Positions 6,916 through 10,705 of a stretch of DNA of 10,705 nt are shown here, piece by piece (the stretch's first letter is position 1; every line of letters starts with the position of its first letter). The notes beneath the pieces are model-generated. The model was not told where the DNA came from. It did not search any database and saw only the letters and a list, made by a program, of their open reading frames with translations. Both the position numbers and the translations under genes were made by a program. The DNA comes from Burkholderiales bacterium (GTDB lineage Bacteria > Pseudomonadota > Gammaproteobacteria > Burkholderiales > Burkholderiaceae_C), in contig SXSX01000189.1 in assembly GCA_005793295.1 (NCBI GenBank), positions 1-10,705 of the forward strand, in the 5' to 3' direction.

Positions 6916-7215
6916 ATGCCAACACCACCTTCCAAAGAAATTTACATCCTAGGGCTTACGCTTGCCGGGCGTGCTTTTCGCCCCAGCGATTGGGCGGAGC
7001 GTTTGGCCGGCGTGATGAGCCAGTTTCGACCTGGCGGCCCCCAGCCGGGAAGCCATTTGGGCTATTCCCCTTGGTGTGTTCCTAGTTCGGTGGGGGAAAC
7101 CAAATGCGTCATCGTCCACCCCGATTTGCGTGACAGTGATGTGATGGCATGGGACTTTTGCATGAACTTTGCGCGTGATAACGGCTTACAAACCAGCGAA
7201 GGCCCACCGCCATGA
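6916..7215 (+). CDS. DUF3579 domain protein
   Basis: A 99-residue soluble protein of the DUF3579 family, which is common in Betaproteobacteria and has no established function. The conserved core is visible: an initial strand (IYILGLT, 10-16), the helix start FRPSDWAERLAG (21-32), MSQFRPGG (34-41), HLGYSPWCVPS (48-58), and the closing MAWDFCMNFARDNGLQ (77-92). Length is normal for the family. No good Shine-Dalgarno precedes the ATG at 6916; TTTTCTTC lies directly before it, so either initiation is leaderless or weak, or another start is used, although homology begins right after this Met. It is transcribed away from argD, and a hairpin terminator starts at the base after its stop codon, so it is a single-gene unit. 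Its fixed place beside argD-argF in this group suggests, but does not prove, a link with arginine metabolism. Confidence 0.9.
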   Translation: MPTPPSKEIYILGLTLAGRAFRPSDWAERLAGVMSQFRPGGPQPGSHLGYSPWCVPSSVGETKCVIVHPDLRDSDVMAWDFCMNFARDNGLQTSEGPPP

Positions 7216-7242
7216 AAAAAACCGTCTTGCGACGGCTTTTTA
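7216..7242. terminator. Bidirectional intrinsic terminator between DUF3579 and rpsT
   Basis: CCGTC (7222-7226) pairs with GACGG (7231-7235) around the loop TTGC, flanked by an A-run on the left and a T-run on the right, which extend the stem. On the plus strand it terminates the DUF3579 gene directly after its stop codon. Read on the minus strand, the left A-run is the U-tract that terminates rpsT. This is the strongest terminator in the window. Confidence 0.88.
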
Positions 7243-7255
7243 ACTTTGCTGGTAG

Positions 7256-7298
7256 CGCACCCGTTTCAAACGGCAAATCCTGAAACAGGATTCGTGCG
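7256..7298 (-). repeat. Compact set of inverted repeats able to form a three-way junction (rpsT 3' region)
   Basis: CGCAC (7256-7260) is complementary to GTGCG (7294-7298). Enclosed between them are two complete inverted repeats, CCGTTT-C-AAACGG (7261-7273) and AATCCTG-AAA-CAGGATT (7276-7292), with only two and one unpaired bases at the junctions. The fold is thus a closing helix with two arms in 43 bases. It lies between the rpsT stop codon and the shared terminator, so in rpsT mRNA it would be in the 3' untranslated region. A further perfect hairpin, GCCTAA-CTGC-TTAGGC (7303-7318), spans the rpsT stop codon. Function unknown; it could be an RNA stability element or DNA-level repeat. Confidence 0.5.
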
Positions 7299-7312
7299 AG
7301 TTGCCTAACTGC

Positions 7313-7612
7313 TTAGGCGGCGAGTGCCAAGGTTTTCACCTTGGTGGCCAAACGGCTCTTATCGCGTGCTGCTTTGTTTTTGTGGAAAATGCCTTTGTCC
7401 GCAATGGTGTCCACCACGGCTTGCATTTTTCCAAACAGTTCAGCGGCTTTGGTCTTGTCGCCCGCGAGAACTGCTTTTTCAACGTTTTTCACCGCTGTGC
7501 GGTATTTGGAACGCAGAGAGGTGTTCGCTGCGTTAATTTTGACGTCCTGACGAACGCGCTTACGGCCCGACGCGAGGCGCGGGTTCTTTTTCTTAGGTTT
7601 TCCAGATGCCAT
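7313..7612 (-). CDS. rpsT: 30S ribosomal protein S20
   Basis: A 99-residue, Lys/Arg/Ala-rich protein that binds 16S rRNA early in small-subunit assembly. The N-terminus MASGKPKKKNPRLASGRKRV is typical of betaproteobacterial bS20, and the two long helices contain the conserved SKYRTAVKNVEKA (34-46) and the GIFHKNKAARDKSRLA region (73-89). It is about ten residues longer than the E. coli protein, which is usual in this group. AAGGAA on the minus strand, eight bases before the ATG, is a good ribosome binding site. It is a single-gene unit transcribed divergently from murJ, with a strong -10 box upstream and a shared terminator downstream. In E. coli S20 represses its own translation; the leader here is short and I see no clear mimic of an rRNA site. 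Confidence 0.98.
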   Translation of the reverse strand: MASGKPKKKNPRLASGRKRVRQDVKINAANTSLRSKYRTAVKNVEKAVLAGDKTKAAELFGKMQAVVDTIADKGIFHKNKAARDKSRLATKVKTLALAA

Positions 7613-7657
7613 GATTAAATTTCCTTGTGTCTGTGGATGTTGCCAGCAAAGCCCACC

Positions 7658-7663
7658 ATTATA
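7658..7663 (-). promoter_or_regulatory. -10 box of the rpsT promoter
   Basis: A perfect TATAAT on the minus strand (ATTATA on plus), preceded by GGC, lies 46 bases before the rpsT start and would give a leader of about 40 bases. The -35 match is weak: TTTAGC lies 19 bases upstream. The TATAAT itself is convincing for a strongly expressed ribosomal gene. Confidence 0.65.
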
Positions 7664-7698
7664 GCCGCCTTGCCCTGCTGCGGCTAAACTCCCGAACT

Positions 7699-9264
7699 GT
7701 GAGCCTCCTTAAATCCGCATCTACGGTGTCCCTATGGACCCTGGCCTCGCGCATCACTGGTTTGGTGCGTGAGTCTCTGATGGCCGCCATGTTTGGCGCC
7801 AGCGCCATGACAGACGCCTTTAACGTGGCGTTTCGGATTCCTAATTTGTTTCGCCGCTTATTCGCAGAGGGCGCGTTCAGCCAAGCGTTTGTCCCCGTGT
7901 TGGCCGCATCCAAAGCCCAAAACGGCGACGCCGCCACCAAAATCGTGATCGACAAGGTCGCAACCGTCCTGGCCTGGGCACTGGTGGTGACTTGTGTGGT
8001 CGGGGTTGCTGTGGCCCCTTTCATGGTTTGGGCCATGGCCAGCGGATTACAAAAAGAGCCCAAAGGGTATGACGCTGCGGTGTGGATGACGCGTTTTATG
8101 TTCCCCTACATCGGCTTTATGTCGATGGTGGCCTTGTCCTCCGGGGTACTCAATACCTACAAGCGGTTTGCGATTCCTGCCGCGACGCCTGTGTTGCTAA
8201 ATATTTCTACCATCGCCGCTGCGTGGTGGCTTGCGCCGTGGTTTTCTCAATCCGCCATGGAGCCTATTTTTGCCATGGCCGTGGGCGTCATGGTTGGCGG
8301 CGTGTTGCAGCTCGGTTTACAAATTCCCGCCTTGCGCCGGTTGGGGCTTTTGCCGCGCATTGGATTGTCTTGGAGCGCCATTCGGACCGCTTGGGCTGAC
8401 CCAGCGACTAAAAACATCACTCACCTCATGGCACCGGCTTTGCTTGGTGTGAGCGTGGCGCAAATTTCTTTGCTGATCAACACCCAAATTGCGTCGCACT
8501 TAGCCACTGGCAGCGTCAGCTGGCTGAGTTACGCCGATCGGTTGATGGAATTTCCCACGGCCATGTTGGGCGTTGCCTTGGGGGTGGTGCTGATGCCGCA
8601 GTTAGCCGCAGCCAACGCATCAGGAAATGCCAAAGACTATTCGGCCTTGCTTGATTGGGGCTTGCGAATCGTGGTGTTGTTGGCGGTTCCTTGCGCAGTT
8701 GCGCTGCTGCTGTTTTCGCAACCGCTGGTTGCCGTGCTCTTTCATTACAAAGCATTCACCGCGTTTGACGTCGCCCAAACCGCACTGGCCTTGCAAGGCT
8801 GGGGCGTGGGTCTGGTTGGTATCGTGGCTATCAAGGTTTTGGCGCCCGGCTATTACGCCCGCCAAGACATTAAAACGCCGGTGCGCATTGCGATTGCGGT
8901 TCTGGTGATAACGCAATTGCTTAATTGGGCGTTGGTACCTTTCTTTAAACATGCCGCTTTGTCCTTGTCGATTGGCTTGGGTGCGGTTATCAACGCTCTT
9001 TGGTTGTTGGTGGGCTTACGCATGCAAAAGAGCTATCTGCCAGAGCCGGGTTGGTTGCGATTTTTATTGCAAGTCATTCTGGGCGCGGTGGTCTTGGCTT
9101 TCTTTTTGGGCTGGGCCGCCCAAGCCTTTCAATGGCTCGACATGCCAGGACAACACTTACAGCGTATCGGTGGGGTTGCAGCGGTAATTCTTGGGGCTGG
9201 TGCTTTATACCTTGGTACGGTAAGCCTTTTGGGTTTGAACTTGCGACAGTTTTTAAGGCGCTGA
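7699..9264 (+). CDS. murJ: Lipid II flippase MurJ (MviN)
   Basis: An inner-membrane protein with about 14 hydrophobic segments, of the MOP exporter superfamily, that moves lipid II across the membrane for peptidoglycan synthesis. I choose the GTG at 7699 (521 residues). With it the residues shown to matter in E. coli MurJ fall at the same numbers: Arg18, Arg24, Asp39 and Arg52, and the protein starts (M)SLLKSASTVSLWTLASR as relatives do. The longer open frame, back to a GTG at 7627, would add 24 polar residues and translate through the rpsT promoter. The family signature NLFRRLFAEGAFSQAFVPVL (49-68) is intact. No strong Shine-Dalgarno precedes the GTG. The gene is divergent from rpsT and followed 17 bases later by the SirB1-like gene, probably in one transcript. 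Confidence 0.95.
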   Translation: MSLLKSASTVSLWTLASRITGLVRESLMAAMFGASAMTDAFNVAFRIPNLFRRLFAEGAFSQAFVPVLAASKAQNGDAATKIVIDKVATVLAWALVVTCVVGVAVAPFMVWAMASGLQKEPKGYDAAVWMTRFMFPYIGFMSMVALSSGVLNTYKRFAIPAATPVLLNISTIAAAWWLAPWFSQSAMEPIFAMAVGVMVGGVLQLGLQIPALRRLGLLPRIGLSWSAIRTAWADPATKNITHLMAPALLGVSVAQISLLINTQIASHLATGSVSWLSYADRLMEFPTAMLGVALGVVLMPQLAAANASGNAKDYSALLDWGLRIVVLLAVPCAVALLLFSQPLVAVLFHYKAFTAFDVAQTALALQGWGVGLVGIVAIKVLAPGYYARQDIKTPVRIAIAVLVITQLLNWALVPFFKHAALSLSIGLGAVINALWLLVGLRMQKSYLPEPGWLRFLLQVILGAVVLAFFLGWAAQAFQWLDMPGQHLQRIGGVAAVILGAGALYLGTVSLLGLNLRQFLRR

Positions 9265-9281
9265 GGTAGGATTCATTTTGT

Positions 9282-10139
9282 ATGCAACTGTCGTTTGACC
9301 CACCGTCCCCCCTTGAATACTTTGCGACCTTGGTCCAAAGCGATGACAACTTTCCGTTGCTCGAGGCGGCGGTTTCTATTGGCCATATCCAAGCGCCTGA
9401 GATGGATGTGCAAGGCGTCTTATCTGAGGTAGACGGCTGGTTGGTTCGACTGCGGCGACGCGTGGCCAGTGACGCAGCGCCCTTGGCGCGTTTAATGGCG
9501 CTGAATCAGTTTTTTTACAAAGACTTAGGTTTCGGTGGCAACCTTAACGACTACTACGCCACGGGCAATAGTTACATACACTCTATTGTAGAGACCCGCC
9601 GCGGAATTCCCATCTCCATGGCGGTGGTGTGGCTCGAGTTGGCGCAAGGCATTGGCTTAAACGCAACGGGAGTGAGTTTCCCGGGCCACTTTTTGATCAA
9701 AATCAGCCTGCCGATGGGGCAAGCGGTGATTGATCCGCTATCCGGCCAGTCCTTCAGTGGTGAAAAGTTATCCGAGATGTTGGAGCCTTATCGCTTAACC
9801 CAAGACTTCGAAGTCCCTTTGGGCTTGTATTTACAAGCCGCACCCGCGCGGGATGTTCTTGCCCGCATGCTGCGTAACCTCAAAGAGATTTTCAAAAGCC
9901 AAAAGCAATGGACGCATTGGCTTGAGGTGCAAGAGCGATTGATTGTTTTGATGCCCGAGGCCTGGACTGAATACCGCGACCGGGGCTTGGCCCACGCGGC
10001 TTTAGGCAACCATAGCCAGGCTTTGGCCGACTTAGAACACTATCTCGCGCACGTTCAAGACGTGGTGGATGTCGATGCGATTGCGCGGCAAGTCGAGATG
10101 CTGCGCACTGAACTGGGTCGGCGGACTGAGTCTAATTAA
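9282..10139 (+). CDS. SirB1-like protein (transglutaminase-like fold plus TPR)
   Basis: A 285-residue cytoplasmic protein of the SirB1 family. The N-terminal two thirds carry the transglutaminase-like domain: NSYIHSIVETRRGIPISMAV (96-115), the strongly conserved VSFPGHFLIK (131-140) with His136, and the Asp151-containing VIDPLSGQ (149-156). The C-terminal part (about 190-270) is helical with TPR-like repeats, for example WTEYRDRGLAHAALGNHSQA (around 234-253). The whole protein contains no cysteine, so it cannot work as a Cys-dependent transglutaminase or protease; loss of the nucleophile is common in this family, suggesting a binding or scaffold role. The ATG at 9282 has AGGTAGG at about 9265-9271, 17 bases after the murJ stop codon. 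SirB1 itself was named for an invasion-regulation phenotype; a role here is unknown. I cannot tell from sequence whether it acts with MurJ. Confidence 0.88.
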   Translation: MQLSFDPPSPLEYFATLVQSDDNFPLLEAAVSIGHIQAPEMDVQGVLSEVDGWLVRLRRRVASDAAPLARLMALNQFFYKDLGFGGNLNDYYATGNSYIHSIVETRRGIPISMAVVWLELAQGIGLNATGVSFPGHFLIKISLPMGQAVIDPLSGQSFSGEKLSEMLEPYRLTQDFEVPLGLYLQAAPARDVLARMLRNLKEIFKSQKQWTHWLEVQERLIVLMPEAWTEYRDRGLAHAALGNHSQALADLEHYLAHVQDVVDVDAIARQVEMLRTELGRRTESN

Positions 10140-10319
10140 CAGTCACCTAGCCAACTTAAATGCCTGTATGTATCTGATGGTTACAACCAAAAATACAAGC
10201 GTGTGAATTTCTTTTGCAATCAGCTCTGCCAGCCCCTCCTTAAAACGGTTAGCTTCCATATTCAGAAATAAAACTCCGGCGCTTGATGGCCGACGTCGCG
10301 TTGCGCCACACCGCGTTAT
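10140..10319. other. Non-coding stretch after the SirB1-like gene
   Basis: No convincing gene, RNA gene or terminator. The only small frame of note is on the minus strand at 10143-10259, 38 codons starting MEANRFKEGL with a hydrophobic middle (TLVFLVVTI). It has no ribosome binding site before its ATG and I would not call it a gene. No intrinsic terminator follows the SirB1-like stop codon at 10137-10139. Confidence 0.5.
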
Positions 10320-10559
10320 TTACTGTCCAGCCAGAATCTTCTGCGCCAGGCGGATTACTGGCAGATCCACCATTTTCCCGTCCAAGCTAAACGCGGCTCC
10401 AAGATGTGCTTCTGCACCGGTCAGTACGCGCTGCGCCCAGTCGCGTTCCGCCTTGGTGTGGCTCAGCATCTGATTGACCACTGCCACCTGTGCCGGGTGA
10501 ATGCACAGCTTAGCGCCAAACCCAAAGGCCCGGGCGCGCTGTGTATCTAAAGCCAGACG
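10320..10559 (-). pseudogene. C-terminal remnant of a CitE/HpcH-type lyase (CoA ester lyase) gene
   Basis: On the minus strand about 79 codons, ending at the stop codon at 10320-10322, read as the C-terminus of the HpcH/HpaI aldolase/citrate lyase beta-subunit family: the barrel-end motif FGFGAKLCIHPAQV, then a long helix with AERDWAQRVL, then FSLDGKMVDLPVI and the final AQKILAGQ. In full proteins (about 270-330 residues) this is only the last quarter. Upstream of about 10559 the resemblance stops abruptly in unrelated residues and the frame meets a stop codon at about 10611; there is no start codon with a ribosome binding site. The surviving frame has no internal stop or frameshift, so the break may be fairly recent, or the fragment may have been moved as a piece. 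It is most likely non-functional. Confidence is high for the family and moderate for pseudogene status. Confidence 0.8.
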
Positions 10560-10624
10560 GCGCTTGCTGCTGCGGTTAGTACTATGACGCTGTAACCCGA
10601 TTATTTCTGCCTAGACACGTATTT
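10560..10624. other. Junction between the citE remnant and the ABC transporter gene
   Basis: Sixty-five bases with no recognisable gene or terminator. The left edge is where similarity to the CitE family is lost, so the deletion or insertion breakpoint lies at or near it. No direct repeat, tRNA end or insertion-sequence end was seen here. Confidence 0.4.
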
Positions 10625-10705
10625 TCAATTCACCTTCTCGAGGAATTCGCGTGTTCGCGCATGTTGAGGCGCACCAAAAATTTGTTCGGGCGAACCGTGT
10701 TCAAC
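10625..10705 (-). CDS. Polar amino-acid ABC transporter ATP-binding protein, C-terminal end only
   Basis: The last 26 codons and the stop codon (TGA at 10625-10627) of a gene that begins beyond the right edge. The residues VEHGSPEQIFGAPQHARTRE and the following FLEKVN match the C-terminus of GlnQ/HisP/ArtP-type ATPases, where (V/E)-x-G-x-P-x-x-(I/L)-F-x-x-P-x-x-x-R-T-x-x-F-L is highly conserved after the H-loop. These cytoplasmic subunits power import of polar or basic amino acids with a periplasmic binding protein and permeases. The Walker motifs are outside the window, so completeness cannot be judged. It reads towards the citE remnant, which follows it on the same strand. Confidence 0.85.
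   Translation of the reverse strand, partial: VEHGSPEQIFGAPQHARTREFLEKVN

Noticed and set aside
10143..10259. A 38-codon minus-strand frame (MEANRFKEGL...) as a small membrane protein gene
   Set aside because: No ribosome binding site before the ATG and no recognisable family; a short hydrophobic middle alone is not enough.
1..10705. CRISPR array, insertion sequence, tRNA gene or prophage parts
   Set aside because: No evenly spaced repeats, transposase, integrase, terminal inverted repeats or tRNA-like cloverleaf with matching anticodon were seen on either strand.

Overview
The window looks like chromosomal DNA of a betaproteobacterium in the order Burkholderiales, most likely a Comamonadaceae-type organism. 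I infer this from the gene order argF-argD-DUF3579-rpsT-murJ-sirB1-like and from the protein sequences themselves: a DUF3579 protein, an S20 protein of about 99 residues, and a MurJ with the typical N-terminus. No database search was possible.

Left part, 1-4544, plus strand: six genes packed in one direction with short gaps. They are the C-terminal end of a sodium:solute symporter (SSS) permease, an SCP2-like lipid-binding protein, an alpha/beta hydrolase with a complete triad, an unrecognised 183-residue helical protein with a C-terminal Cys cluster, a metallo-beta-lactamase-fold hydrolase of the AHL-lactonase-like family, and an iron-type alcohol dehydrogenase. Together they read as an uptake-and-catabolism operon: import, hydrolysis of an ester or lactone, then oxidation of the released alcohol. 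The substrate cannot be named from sequence. This is the accessory part of the window.

Middle, 4545-7612: the accessory operon meets argF tail to tail. argD and argF (arginine biosynthesis) share an ATGA overlap on the minus strand. A DUF3579 gene diverges from argD, and the leader between them holds nested inverted repeats. rpsT (ribosomal protein S20) converges on the DUF3579 gene. Between the two lie a bidirectional terminator and, next to it on the rpsT side, a compact set of inverted repeats that can fold as a three-way junction.

Right part, 7613-10705: murJ (lipid II flippase) diverges from rpsT and is followed by a SirB1-like transglutaminase-fold/TPR protein that contains no cysteine. 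The last 565 bases are mostly non-coding. They contain a decayed C-terminal fragment of a CitE/HpcH-type lyase and the 3' end of a polar amino-acid ABC transporter ATPase gene, both on the minus strand.

The core genes are ordinary. The items most worth a second look are the accessory operon with its unknown fourth gene, the structured rpsT 3' region, and the citE remnant.
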